From assembly GCF_019635515.1 (NCBI RefSeq), contig NZ_JAHBZI010000001.1, positions 1,798,001 through 1,862,000 of the forward strand: a DNA stretch of 64,000 bases. Direction: 5' to 3'. A model generated the notes under the pieces. It was not told where the DNA came from. It saw nothing but the letters and a program-made list of their open reading frames with translations, and ran no database searches. The position numbers and the translations under genes were made by a program. Of the stretch, positions 27,066 through 36,977 are shown piece by piece (within the stretch, counting starts at the first letter, position 1; every line of letters begins with the position of its first letter). The DNA comes from Sphingomonas sp. GTDB taxonomy: Bacteria > Pseudomonadota > Alphaproteobacteria > Sphingomonadales > Sphingomonadaceae.

Positions 27066-27886
27066 CCGCCCTTCCCCCGCTCCGCGACGTTATCCAAAGA
27101 TATGGGCTAAGCGCCAGCAAGGCGCTGGGGCAGAATTTCCTGTTCGACCACCAGTTGCTCGCGCGCATCGCCAGGGTGCCGGGGGATCTGGCGAGCGCGG
27201 AAGTGTTCGAGGTCGGGCCAGGCCCTGGCGGATTGACGCGGGCGCTGCTCGAGGCAGGCGCCAGCGTGGTCGCAGTGGAGCGCGACCGGCGCTGCATTCC
27301 GGCGCTGGCCGAATTGGGCGAATTCTTCCCCGGCAAGCTGCGCGTGATCGAAGGCGACGCGCTGGAGATCGATGCTCCCGCCCTGTTCGGCGGCAAGCCC
27401 CATATCGTCGCAAACCTGCCCTATAATGTCGGGACAGCGCTGCTGGTCGGTTGGCTGTCGGCGACGTGGCAGCCATGGTGGGCGAGCCTGACGCTGATGT
27501 TCCAGAAGGAGGTCGCGGAGCGGATCGTGGCGAAGGCAGGCGAAGACGCTTATGGGCGGCTCGCGGTGCTGGCGCAGTGGCGTTCGCTCCCGAAGATCGC
27601 GATGAACGTGCACCGTTCGGCCTTCACCCCGCCCCCCAAGGTGATGTCGGCGGTGGTGCATATCGTGCCGGGCGAGGAGCCCGAAGGCGTGCGCTTCAAG
27701 ACGCTGGAAGCGCTAACCGCGGCGGCATTCGGCCAGCGCCGCAAGATGCTGCGGCAGAGCCTGAAAGGCATGCCCGGTGCGATCGAGGCGATGGAGACGC
27801 TGGGGATCGATTCAGCGCGGCGCGCGGAGACGGTTTCGGTGGACGAATTCGTGGCACTGGCGCGGGTGATGAGCGCGAATGTTTAG
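27062..27886 (+). CDS. rsmA: 16S rRNA (A1518/A1519) dimethyltransferase
   Basis: 274 residues. RsmA (KsgA) dimethylates two adjacent adenines in helix 45 of 16S rRNA with S-adenosylmethionine. SAM-binding [11 protein letters not shown], the acidic [10 protein letters not shown], catalytic NLPYNV and the C-terminal [10 protein letters not shown] and [12 protein letters not shown] are all present. Start is GTG at 27062, overlapping the pdxA stop. The TAG stop is inside the left arm of a 13-bp inverted repeat that probably ends the lptD-surA-pdxA-rsmA transcript. Confidence 0.97.
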   Translation: MTALPPLRDVIQRYGLSASKALGQNFLFDHQLLARIARVPGDLASAEVFEVGPGPGGLTRALLEAGASVVAVERDRRCIPALAELGEFFPGKLRVIEGDALEIDAPALFGGKPHIVANLPYNVGTALLVGWLSATWQPWWASLTLMFQKEVAERIVAKAGEDAYGRLAVLAQWRSLPKIAMNVHRSAFTPPPKVMSAVVHIVPGEEPEGVRFKTLEALTAAAFGQRRKMLRQSLKGMPGAIEAMETLGIDSARRAETVSVDEFVALARVMSANV

Positions 27887-27921
27887 GAAGTTTAGTGTTT
27901 TCGAGGGACTAAACATTCGCG
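27874..27921. terminator. Inverted repeat spanning the rsmA stop codon
   Basis: CGCGAATGTTTAG (27874-27886) and CTAAACATTCGCG (27909-27921) are perfectly complementary around a 22-base loop. The left arm contains the rsmA TAG. No strong T-run follows, so it may be a processing or rho-dependent end rather than a classical terminator. Confidence 0.5.
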
Positions 27922-28071
27922 AATGGTCCCAATCATCGCAGTGACCATGGTTGGGTCGGGATCGACATTTTCAAAAAGCGGACGGCAGTGCCGACCGCCC
28001 AGGCAAAGCAGGCGAAATCCTACATTGCAAGCATCATATCTCTTCCCCACCAAGGGGAGGATTTAACCGAA

Positions 28072-28575
28072 TTACGGCTTGGCCGGGGTCTCCGGCTTGT
28101 CGGCCTGGGCGGTGGCGGTGACCGGCGGACCCTTGGCGATCGCGGCGGCGAGAATGGTGGCATCGTTGCAGCCGGCGGTGCAGATCGTCTTGATCTTGGC
28201 GAGATTGGCCTTGGCCCTTTCCATCGCGCCCTTGGCGACCATCGCCTCGCCCTGCCCGCGCAGCGCGGCGAGATCATTGGGTTCAAGCAGCAGCGCCTCG
28301 CGGTAGAGGCGGATCGCCTTGCCCGGCAAATTACGGCCACGGGCGATCTCGGCGAGCAGCACGAAGGCTTCGCGGTTGCGCGGATCGACCGCCAGCGCGC
28401 TTTCCAGCGCATCGTTGGCGGCCTCGATATTGCCGGCGGCCTGCGCGGCGCGGCCTTCCTGGACCAGCGCGATCGAGCGCGGATCGATCTGGGCATCGGG
28501 GCGCTGCGCCATCAACGAGGTCGAGACCGAAAGCACCATCAGGGCCGCAGCGGCAGAAATCGCGGTAACGCGCAT
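28072..28575 (-). CDS. Secreted TPR protein
   Basis: 167 residues with a signal peptide (MRVTAISAAAALMVLSVSTSLMAQ) and about three tetratricopeptide repeats (about 40-140, for example IEAANDALESALAVDPRN and PGKAIRLYREALLLEPND). The helices suit protein contacts in the periplasm. Start at 28575 is chosen because CGGAG is 7 bases before it and the signal peptide begins there; an ATG twelve codons earlier overlaps the rsmB stop and would bury the signal. It is the gene downstream of rsmB and shares its strand. Function unknown. Confidence 0.8.
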   Translation of the reverse strand: MRVTAISAAAALMVLSVSTSLMAQRPDAQIDPRSIALVQEGRAAQAAGNIEAANDALESALAVDPRNREAFVLLAEIARGRNLPGKAIRLYREALLLEPNDLAALRGQGEAMVAKGAMERAKANLAKIKTICTAGCNDATILAAAIAKGPPVTATAQADKPETPAKP

Positions 28576-28607
28576 GAACAACTCCGAGAAATTGGCCTTG
28601 GTGGCTA

Positions 28608-29792
28608 TCATGGCCGCCGCATCTTCGCGACAAAAAAGCCGTCGGTCGAGTCCCGTAGCGGGGTGAGCCGAAGCCCGGCGCCACGTGGCGTGCCGGCGCC
28701 CGGTGCAAGCGGCTCGACGGTCCAGCCGGGATAGGCCTTGAGGAAGGCATCGGTCTGGCTGGCACCTTCCTCGTCGAGCACCGAGCAGACGATATAGACG
28801 AGATGGCCGCCGGGCCGGACGAGTCCGGCACCGATCCGCATCAGATAGCGCTGGGTCTCGCCGAGCTGGCGCAGGCGCTGCGGGGTCAGGCGCCAGCGCG
28901 CCTCGGGATTGCGCCGCCATGTGCCGGTGCCCGAACAAGGCGCATCGATCAGCACGATATCGGCGCGCCCGGCCTGATCGGCGAGCTGGCTTTCTTCCTG
29001 GCGCGGATTGAGCAGACGCGTCTCGGCGATGGTCACCCCCGCCCGGTCGGCGCGCGGGGCGAGGCGCTGGAGGCGGCCGCGATCGACATCGCAGGCGAGT
29101 ATCGAGCCGTGATTGACCATCATCGCCGCGAGCGCCAGCGTCTTGCCACCGCCGCCGGCGCACAGATCGATGACATGCTGACCGCGCCGCACCCCGCTGG
29201 CGAGGCTGACGATCTGGCTGCCGGCGTCCTGCACCTCAATCTCGCCGTCGCGGAAGGAAGGCAATTGCTCGACCGGCGCGTCAGCGGGCAGGCGCAGACC
29301 GTCAGTGGTGAACGGGATCGGCTGGGCGCCATCGATGGCGGCGAGCACCGCATCGGTATCGGCCTTGAGGCTGTTGACGCGCACGTCGAGCGGCGCGCGC
29401 TGGAGCAATGCCTCCTGCTCCTCGATGCCGATATCCGAGGTCCGCAGCGCCTTGATCAGCCAATCATGGGCGAAGGCCGGCCTGGCGGGGAGATCCTGCG
29501 GACCGATGGTGGCGGGGCCATAGGGCGAACCGTCGAACCATTCGGCGATTTCGGGACGGGCCTTCGCAAGCGCCAGCAGCGCGGCGCGCCCGCTTTCGGG
29601 CGGCCTTCCGAGCATGCGGATGGCGTCATAGACCAGTTCGCGGATCGCGCGGCGGTCCTTCGACCCCGCATAGCGGCGCTCGGCGAACCAGCGAGCGATC
29701 AGGGTATCGGCGGCCGCGCCCTGATCGCGCGCGGCGGCGATGATCCTGTCGAGCAGCTCTATAGCGGCCTGGGTTCGTGCGGCGGGGGTCAT
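28608..29792 (-). CDS. rsmB: 16S rRNA m5C967 methyltransferase, RsmB family
   Basis: 394 residues. An N-terminal NusB-like helical domain (about 1-130) precedes a Rossmann SAM domain. Motifs: DLCAGGGGKTLALAAMM binds SAM; the nucleophile Cys is in IDAPCSGTGTWRRNPE and the second Cys in YIVCSVLDEEG, the pair used by RsmB-type m5C enzymes. The start MTPAARTQAAIELL is chosen over an upstream in-frame ATG that lacks family sequence. Target C967 is by family analogy only. Confidence 0.92.
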   Translation of the reverse strand: MTPAARTQAAIELLDRIIAAARDQGAAADTLIARWFAERRYAGSKDRRAIRELVYDAIRMLGRPPESGRAALLALAKARPEIAEWFDGSPYGPATIGPQDLPARPAFAHDWLIKALRTSDIGIEEQEALLQRAPLDVRVNSLKADTDAVLAAIDGAQPIPFTTDGLRLPADAPVEQLPSFRDGEIEVQDAGSQIVSLASGVRRGQHVIDLCAGGGGKTLALAAMMVNHGSILACDVDRGRLQRLAPRADRAGVTIAETRLLNPRQEESQLADQAGRADIVLIDAPCSGTGTWRRNPEARWRLTPQRLRQLGETQRYLMRIGAGLVRPGGHLVYIVCSVLDEEGASQTDAFLKAYPGWTVEPLAPGAGTPRGAGLRLTPLRDSTDGFFVAKMRRP

Positions 29793-29856
29793 CGCATCGC
29801 CTATACGCGGCGGCGAAGCGATTGGAACCGGAAAGCCGGTGCTGGCGTCGCTGCGG

Positions 29857-30261
29857 CTATGCGCCGGCTGGCGCGTCGATCCGCTCAAGCACACCCTTGC
29901 GCTTGACGATGTTCTTGTAATCCCACTGGATCAGGCGCGCCTTTTCCAACCAGCGCTGGAGGAGCGCGGTGTCGATCTGCTCGGCATCGGCGTAGTGCGC
30001 CTCGGCCGCCTTGAACTTGCCTTCGGACTTGAGGCCGGGCTCGTCGAAAGACTGGCCGCTCCAGAACAACAGCTGCACGCCCTGCTTGCGGACCCAATAG
30101 CCCGCTATCGGGTTGCCGGCGAGAAACCAGACCGGGCCGCCGTGCCAGACCTTGCTCTCCGCTTCGGGCAGAGCACGGGCGATCTCGGCGGCGAGGCGAT
30201 CGCAGATCGCCTCCATGTCGGGCGCCTGCCCCTGATTATAGGCTGCGATATCCGGCGGCAC
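29857..30261 (-). CDS. DUF1801-family small protein
   Basis: 134 residues. YNQGQAPDMEAICDRLAAEI, KVWHGGPVWFLAGN and a C-terminal IDTALLQRWLEKA match the DUF1801 (YdhG-like) layout, a small alpha/beta fold; some relatives act as iron chaperones, others are of unknown function. GTG at 30261 is chosen because GAGGAG stands 5 bases ahead; an ATG at 30276 is possible but lacks a good site. It sits downstream of the VOC protein gene by 11 bases and probably shares its transcript. Confidence 0.8.
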   Translation of the reverse strand: MPPDIAAYNQGQAPDMEAICDRLAAEIARALPEAESKVWHGGPVWFLAGNPIAGYWVRKQGVQLLFWSGQSFDEPGLKSEGKFKAAEAHYADAEQIDTALLQRWLEKARLIQWDYKNIVKRKGVLERIDAPAGA

Positions 30262-30272
30262 GCGCGCTCCTC

Positions 30273-30656
30273 TCATCCGAACTGGACGAAGCTTATCACA
30301 TTCCCGTCGGGATCGCGGACGTGGAAATCCTTGCCGCCCCACACCTGCTCGATCAACGCCTGGGGGATATCGACACCGTTACGCACATATTCGTCGAACA
30401 ACGCCTCGACATCATCGACCTCGATCGTGGCGAGGATCAGCGACTCCTCGGTCGCGGCCAGCGCCGCGAAGTTCGGCGCGCCGACGAAGCGGAGGTGCAG
30501 GCAGGCGGCACCGCGTGAGACCGATCCATAGAATGGCGGGCTGCCATGGAGGAAATCGACCGCGAAGCCGAGCTTGTCGCGATAGAAGGCTGCGGCGGCG
30601 GTGACGTCGCGGACGAACAGAATTGGCGTCGCGAGCTTGAGCCGTACGCCGCTCAT
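30273..30656 (-). CDS. VOC-superfamily (glyoxalase/bleomycin-resistance-like) protein
   Basis: 127 residues with the two-module vicinal-oxygen-chelate fold: TPILFVRDVTAAAAFYRDKLG in the first half and GKDFHVRDPDGNVISFVQFG in the second. Metal ligands are likely the His of ACLHLRF and Glu/Asp of the C-terminal strand, but the set is not complete enough to name a reaction. The start overlaps the upstream reductase stop (ATGA), so the two are translationally coupled. Confidence 0.88.
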   Translation of the reverse strand: MSGVRLKLATPILFVRDVTAAAAFYRDKLGFAVDFLHGSPPFYGSVSRGAACLHLRFVGAPNFAALAATEESLILATIEVDDVEALFDEYVRNGVDIPQALIEQVWGGKDFHVRDPDGNVISFVQFG

Positions 30657-31663
30657 GACCGCACCATCTGCACCACGACCTTGCCCTTGGCGCGGCCGGA
30701 TTCGAGATAGGCAAACGCCTGATCGGTTTCGGCAAAGGGAAAGACACGGTCGATCACCGGTTCGAGCCTGCCGGTTTCGATCAGGCCAGCGAGCTCGGCG
30801 AGTTCGGCGCCGCTCGGGTGCATGAAAAGAAAGCGATAGGTGACGCCGTGCCGGCGCGCCATGGCTCGCAGGCGATAACTCACCAGCCAGAACAACGCCG
30901 CCAGACCGATGCCGCGACCGAGATCCTTTCGTGCCGTCTGCGGCTCGGGCAAGGCTGCGACCGAGACGATCTTGCCGCCGCGACGGACAACGCCGAACGT
31001 CTTGTCGAGCGTATCGCCGCCGATCAGATCGAAGGCGCCGTCCATCTGGCCGATCTGCTCTTCGAAACGCTGTATGGTATAGTCGACTACGACATCGGCG
31101 CCGAGCCGCTCGACCAGCGCCTTGCCGCGCGGCGACGCGGTGGTCGTCACCTCGGCCCCCAGCCATTTGGCGATCTGGATCGCGAAGGTGCCGACGCCGC
31201 CGGCACCGCCGGGGATGAACACGCGGCTGCCCGGACCGATACCGAGCTCGTCGCGCAATGCCTGCAACGCCGTCAGCCCGGCGAGCGGGACCCCGGCCGC
31301 GTCGGTCAGGCTCAAACCATCGGGAACCCTCGCCAGATGATCGGCCGGCACCACGGCATAGTCGGCAAGCGCACCCATTCGCGCCTTGGGCATCCGTGCG
31401 AACACCCGGTCGCCGGCTGCGAAGCCGGTCGCCCCCGGGCCAAGCGCCTCGACCATACCGGCCAGCTCGTTGCCCATGACGACGGGCAGCGGATAACGCT
31501 GAACAGGCTTGAGCTTGCCCTCGCGGGTCTTGAAATCGACGGGGTTGAGGCCGGCGGCATGGACGCGCACCAGAACCTCACCGCGCCCAGGCACGGGTTG
31601 CGCGACTTCGCGGAGCGCGGCTCTATCGGGGCCGCCATAGCCGGTCATGACGAAGGCGCGCAT
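30653..31663 (-). CDS. NADPH:quinone oxidoreductase-like MDR protein
   Basis: 336 residues of the medium-chain reductase family without zinc ligands, so a quinone- or enone-reductase type. The N-terminal GroES-like domain starts MTGYGGPDRAALREV; the nucleotide-binding GGAGGVGTFAIQIAKWLGA lies near residues 150-170. It should reduce an activated double bond or quinone using NADPH. It leads a leftward set with the VOC and DUF1801 genes. Electron acceptor unknown. Confidence 0.9.
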   Translation of the reverse strand: MRAFVMTGYGGPDRAALREVAQPVPGRGEVLVRVHAAGLNPVDFKTREGKLKPVQRYPLPVVMGNELAGMVEALGPGATGFAAGDRVFARMPKARMGALADYAVVPADHLARVPDGLSLTDAAGVPLAGLTALQALRDELGIGPGSRVFIPGGAGGVGTFAIQIAKWLGAEVTTTASPRGKALVERLGADVVVDYTIQRFEEQIGQMDGAFDLIGGDTLDKTFGVVRRGGKIVSVAALPEPQTARKDLGRGIGLAALFWLVSYRLRAMARRHGVTYRFLFMHPSGAELAELAGLIETGRLEPVIDRVFPFAETDQAFAYLESGRAKGKVVVQMVRS

Positions 31664-31700
31664 ATCGACAGCTCCTGCCTGTGGCCGCGCCCCACCCCCG

Positions 31701-33281
<1,581 letters not shown>

Positions 33282-33340
33282 CTAGCGTTTGACGCGACCC
33301 GATCTGGCGGCGAACTCTCTGCCGATTGGGGAGAGGATAG

Positions 33341-34573
33341 ATGAATCACGATTCATTGCGGGGGCCTTCACATCTAGTACTGGCGCCCGCTGCGAAAGGA
33401 GAGGAACGGGCGGTCTCTGCAGTCAGCCTGCTGGTCAAGGGGCAGGGCACGATCGGCTTCGCGATCGGACAACGCACGGGGTTCAGCGTTACGATCCAGA
33501 ACCAGGGCTGGTGTACCCCCGGCTTTCGCTGGGACATCGGGTTCGACGGTGCGCGCCTGTCCGAATTTCGCGACGATGCCTGGCACGAGTTACCACTCAA
33601 GCAATGCGCCGGCCTCGATCCCGAGCCGCATTGCAGCTACTGGTTCAGCTTCGACTATGCCAATCGCATGCTGCGCTTCGGCAAGGGCGAGATGCGACTG
33701 GGCTGCGCGCTGGCGAGCCATTCGCTGGGCGAGAAGCCCAAGCACGGTGCCGATCCCTATGCATGGCTGCGCGAAGCGGGCGAAGTCGGCATCGGCGCGC
33801 CGATCCGCGGCAACATAGATATCTGGCGCGATCCGGTGGTTGATGAGGTGCCGCTGCGGGTGGTGCCGATGGACAGCATCACCATGGACCAGATGGCAGT
33901 CGGAGCACTGACGGTACCGGCCAATCTGACGCCGACCTGCCAGCTGCTCTACGGCAATGTCGCAGGGAGGAATTTCGAACTGGGTGCCGACGATTTCCCC
34001 GAATTTGCGCAAGCGATCAAGGAGAGCATCGCCGACAAGCATGGCTGGTGCCACAAGACGCTGGCGGACAAGGCCAACGAATTCGGCACGCCCGATCCGC
34101 ACAAGACCTATCTGCGCATCACCATGGGGCACAATCAGGGAGAGTCACCGGGCATCCCGTTCGTCATGGAGATCTGGCCGGTCGGCAACTACTCACCGAT
34201 CCACAACCATGGCGGCTCGGACGCGGTGATCAGGGTGCTGCACGGTGCGATCACCGTCGACATGTTCCCAATGCTGTCGCAGCATCACCAGACGCCATTC
34301 GCCACCGATACCTTCCACAAGGGGGAAGTCACCTGGATCTCGGCACGGCTCAATCAGATCCACAAGCTGCGAAATACCCAGACGGACGAGCCTTGCATCA
34401 CGATTCAATGCTATATGTATGCCGAGAACAACGAGACCCACTGGCCCTATTTCGACTATCTCGACCAGACCGGGATCGCCAATTTCGATCCCAATTCAGA
34501 TGCCGATTATCTGGAGTTCAAAGCGCTGATGCAGGCGGAATATGGCAAGCGGCATGGGCTTGGTCCGGGCTGA
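33341..34573 (+). CDS. Cysteine-dioxygenase-like cupin with N-terminal FA-type domain
   Basis: 410 residues, no signal peptide. The C-terminal half (about 220-400) has the cysteine dioxygenase cupin pattern: VGNYSPIHNHGGSDAV with His288 and His290, and QIHKLRN with His341, the three-His iron site. Ala295 stands where mammalian CDO has its cross-linked Cys. The N-terminal half (about 25-130) resembles domains of the farnesoic-acid methyltransferase (FA) type found in slime moulds: GIGFAIGQRTGFSV, RWDIGFDG. Thiol oxidation or oxygen chemistry is likely, the substrate unknown. It has a good GGGGAGAGG site. It is alone on its strand, divergent from guaB. Confidence 0.8.
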   Translation: MNHDSLRGPSHLVLAPAAKGEERAVSAVSLLVKGQGTIGFAIGQRTGFSVTIQNQGWCTPGFRWDIGFDGARLSEFRDDAWHELPLKQCAGLDPEPHCSYWFSFDYANRMLRFGKGEMRLGCALASHSLGEKPKHGADPYAWLREAGEVGIGAPIRGNIDIWRDPVVDEVPLRVVPMDSITMDQMAVGALTVPANLTPTCQLLYGNVAGRNFELGADDFPEFAQAIKESIADKHGWCHKTLADKANEFGTPDPHKTYLRITMGHNQGESPGIPFVMEIWPVGNYSPIHNHGGSDAVIRVLHGAITVDMFPMLSQHHQTPFATDTFHKGEVTWISARLNQIHKLRNTQTDEPCITIQCYMYAENNETHWPYFDYLDQTGIANFDPNSDADYLEFKALMQAEYGKRHGLGPG

Positions 34574-34626
34574 GAGTTGCCCCAGCCGTCATCGCCGCGA
34601 AAGGCGGGGCTGATAGACAGCGCTAT

Positions 34627-35442
34627 CTAGCCGCTGGCAAAGCGCGCCAGCAGGGCCCTAGCCTGATCGACGTGCATCGCCTCGATCATGCGGTCGCGAT
34701 ATCGCTCGGCGCCACCGGTGGCAGCGGCGACAAGCGCTTCGGCCTCGGCAAGCTCCGCTTCCGTGGGGCCGAATGCTTTGGTGGTACCATCGATCTGGTT
34801 GGGATGGATCAGGCTCTTGCCGTCGAAGCCTAGTGCCCTGCCGGCCTTGGCTTCGGCTTCCAGCCCCGCCGCATCATCGAGCTTGTTGAACACTCCGTCG
34901 ATCGCCCAGGCATCGCCGGCGCGGGCGGCGAGAACGACCGTCTGGAGCGCGACGCCCATCGCCTCGCGGCCGGAGGACGGCGGCAGACGGAGACTGGCAG
35001 CGAGATCGTTGGTGCCGGCGATCAACCCCGCGACGCCGGGGAGCGCCGCGATCCCGGCAGCGGCGAGGACACCAGACGGGGTTTCGATCATCGCCAGCAA
35101 AGGCTTGCCGAGGGTCTCGATCAGGCGGGCGACCTGCTCCGCGTCCTCGGCCTTGGGAAGAACGACATAGTCGGCCTGCGATTCCGCCACCGCAGCGACA
35201 TCGGCGGCATGTTCGGGCGTATCGAAGCCGTTGAGGCGAATCGCGCCAAGGCTGGTGCCGAAGCCCTGCGCCACCGCCACGACCGCCGCATCGCGCGCAG
35301 CATCCTTGTCCGCCGCCTTCACCGCGTCCTCGAGATCGAGGATCACCATGTCGGCGCCCAGCCCGCGCGCCTTCTCGATCGCACGCGGGTTGGAAGCGGG
35401 CAGGAAAAGCGCGGTGCGCGGGGGCAAAGCTGCTGTGGTCAT
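34627..35442 (-). CDS. HpcH/HpaI aldolase (CitE-like lyase)
   Basis: 271 residues with the CitE-like TIM barrel. VILDLEDAVKAADKD holds the substrate-contact acidic residues, AMIETPSGVLAAAG the metal-site Glu, and KSLIHPNQID the family's C-terminal signature. Members cleave or form (3S)-malyl-CoA, beta-methylmalyl-CoA, citramalyl-CoA or citryl thioesters. The exact substrate is not readable; it could serve acyl-CoA or C4/C5 metabolism. It is divergent from the SPFH gene, with about 50 bases between the starts. Confidence 0.88.
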   Translation of the reverse strand: MTTAALPPRTALFLPASNPRAIEKARGLGADMVILDLEDAVKAADKDAARDAAVVAVAQGFGTSLGAIRLNGFDTPEHAADVAAVAESQADYVVLPKAEDAEQVARLIETLGKPLLAMIETPSGVLAAAGIAALPGVAGLIAGTNDLAASLRLPPSSGREAMGVALQTVVLAARAGDAWAIDGVFNKLDDAAGLEAEAKAGRALGFDGKSLIHPNQIDGTTKAFGPTEAELAEAEALVAAATGGAERYRDRMIEAMHVDQARALLARFASG

Positions 35443-35491
35443 CGGCTGCTGTTATGCTAGCAAGAGATAAAGTTTGCGAGGGGAGTCGGAC

Positions 35492-36487
35492 GTGGACGTG
35501 CTCAATATATTCCTGCTGGTCGCGGTTGCGGTGGTGCTGCTCTACCTCTTCTCCAGCGTGAAGATCGTGACGCAAGGCTATCAGTACACGATCGAATATT
35601 TCGGCCGCTTCACCGCGGTCGCCGCCCCGGGCCTGAACTTCTATCCCGCCTTTTTCTACCGTGTCGGCCGCAAGGTGAACATGATGGAGCAGGTGATCGA
35701 CATTCCGGGGCAGGAGATCATCACCAAAGACAATGCGATGATCTCCACCGATGGCGTGGTGTTCTTCCAGGTCCTCGACGCCGCCAAGGCCGCCTATGAA
35801 GTGAGCGACCTCTATGTCGCGCTGCTCCAGCTCACGACGACCAATTTGCGCACGGTGATGGGTTCGATGGACCTTGACGAGACGCTGTCGAAGCGCGACG
35901 AGATCAACGCCCGGCTGCTCTCTGTGGTCGATCACGCGACGACACCGTGGGGCGTCAAGATCACCCGCGTCGAGATCAAGGATATCCGCCCGCCCGCCGA
36001 CATCGTCAACGCGATGGGCCGCCAGATGAAGGCCGAACGCGAGAAGCGCGCCAACATCCTCGAGGCCGAAGGCACCCGCGCTTCCGAGATCCTACGCGCC
36101 GAGGGCCAGAAGCAGTCGAAGATCCTCGAAGCCGAAGGCCGCCGCGAAGCCGCCTTCCGCGACGCCGAAGCCCGCGAGCGCGCCGCTGAGGCCGAGGCGA
36201 CCGCGACGCGTGTCGTCTCCGACGCGATCGAGGGCGGCAGCAGCCAGGCGATCAACTATTTCATCGCCCAGAAATATGTCGAGGCGGTCGGCAAGTTCGC
36301 GACCTCGCCCAACGCCAAGACGATCCTGTTCCCGGTCGAGGCGACCCAGCTGATGGGTACGCTGGGCGGAATCGGCGAGCTGGCCAAGGAAGCGCTGGGC
36401 GGCCCTGCGGGCGGCGGCGCCAGGCCCCCGGCTCCTCCCGCCCCGCCGCGCGGCAAGCCATCGCCCTTCACCCCTTCGGAGAGCTGA
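35492..36487 (+). CDS. SPFH/stomatin-like membrane protein (QmcA-like)
   Basis: 331 residues. One N-terminal membrane helix (about 4-24), an SPFH domain (about 25-200, with [18 protein letters not shown]) and a long charged coiled coil (about 195-260, repeats of EAEG and EARERAA) precede a Pro-Gly-rich tail. Such proteins form large rings that organise the membrane and regulate FtsH-type proteases. GTG at 35492 is chosen, with GAGGGGAG 7 bases before it; a TTG six codons earlier is weaker. It is followed at 3 bases by its usual partner, the NfeD-like gene. Confidence 0.94.
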   Translation: MDVLNIFLLVAVAVVLLYLFSSVKIVTQGYQYTIEYFGRFTAVAAPGLNFYPAFFYRVGRKVNMMEQVIDIPGQEIITKDNAMISTDGVVFFQVLDAAKAAYEVSDLYVALLQLTTTNLRTVMGSMDLDETLSKRDEINARLLSVVDHATTPWGVKITRVEIKDIRPPADIVNAMGRQMKAEREKRANILEAEGTRASEILRAEGQKQSKILEAEGRREAAFRDAEARERAAEAEATATRVVSDAIEGGSSQAINYFIAQKYVEAVGKFATSPNAKTILFPVEATQLMGTLGGIGELAKEALGGPAGGGARPPAPPAPPRGKPSPFTPSES

Positions 36488-36490
36488 GCC

Positions 36491-36958
36491 ATGGATCCGG
36501 CCCTATATTGGAGCGCGGTCAGCGGTTCGCCGGGTCTCGCCTGGCTGATCCTCGCGGCGGTGCTGGCCCTGACCGAATTGCTGGTGCCGGGCATATTCCT
36601 GGTCTTTGTCGCGGCCGGCGCCGCGGTGACCGGGATCGTCACCCTGTTGTTCCCGGATTTAGCGTTGCTGTTTCAGGTCGCGGTGTTCGCGGCCGGCTCG
36701 TCGGCGGCGGTCGCGCTCGGTCGGCAATGGTATCTGCGCAATCCCGGGCCGAGCCCCGATCCATTGCTCAACGATCGCGTCGCGCGACTGATGGGTCAGA
36801 TCGTGACCGTTGCCGAACCGATCCAGGCAGGATGCGGCAAGGTTCGCGTCGGTGACGGCGAATGGCTGGCCAAGGGCCCCGATGTGCCCGCCGGCGCGCA
36901 TGTCCGCATCATCGGAGCGGAAGGCAATGCATTGACCGTCGAGCCGGTCGTCGCCTGA
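36491..36958 (+). CDS. NfeD-like membrane protein
   Basis: 155 residues. Two or three membrane helices (about 18-90) are followed by an OB-fold (about 95-155, ending VRIIGAEGNALTVEPV), the NfeD1b layout. These proteins are encoded beside SPFH proteins in many bacteria and act with them in membrane organisation. Spacing of 3 bases to the SPFH gene implies an operon. The DUF885 gene follows 19 bases later. Confidence 0.92.
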   Translation: MDPALYWSAVSGSPGLAWLILAAVLALTELLVPGIFLVFVAAGAAVTGIVTLLFPDLALLFQVAVFAAGSSAAVALGRQWYLRNPGPSPDPLLNDRVARLMGQIVTVAEPIQAGCGKVRVGDGEWLAKGPDVPAGAHVRIIGAEGNALTVEPVVA

Positions 36959-36977
36959 CAAGGTTCAAGGAGTTATC

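Noticed and set aside
34584..34612. A further family B hairpin after the cupin fusion gene
   Set aside because: Some core similarity (GTCATCGCCGCGAAAGGCGG), but no convincing second arm.
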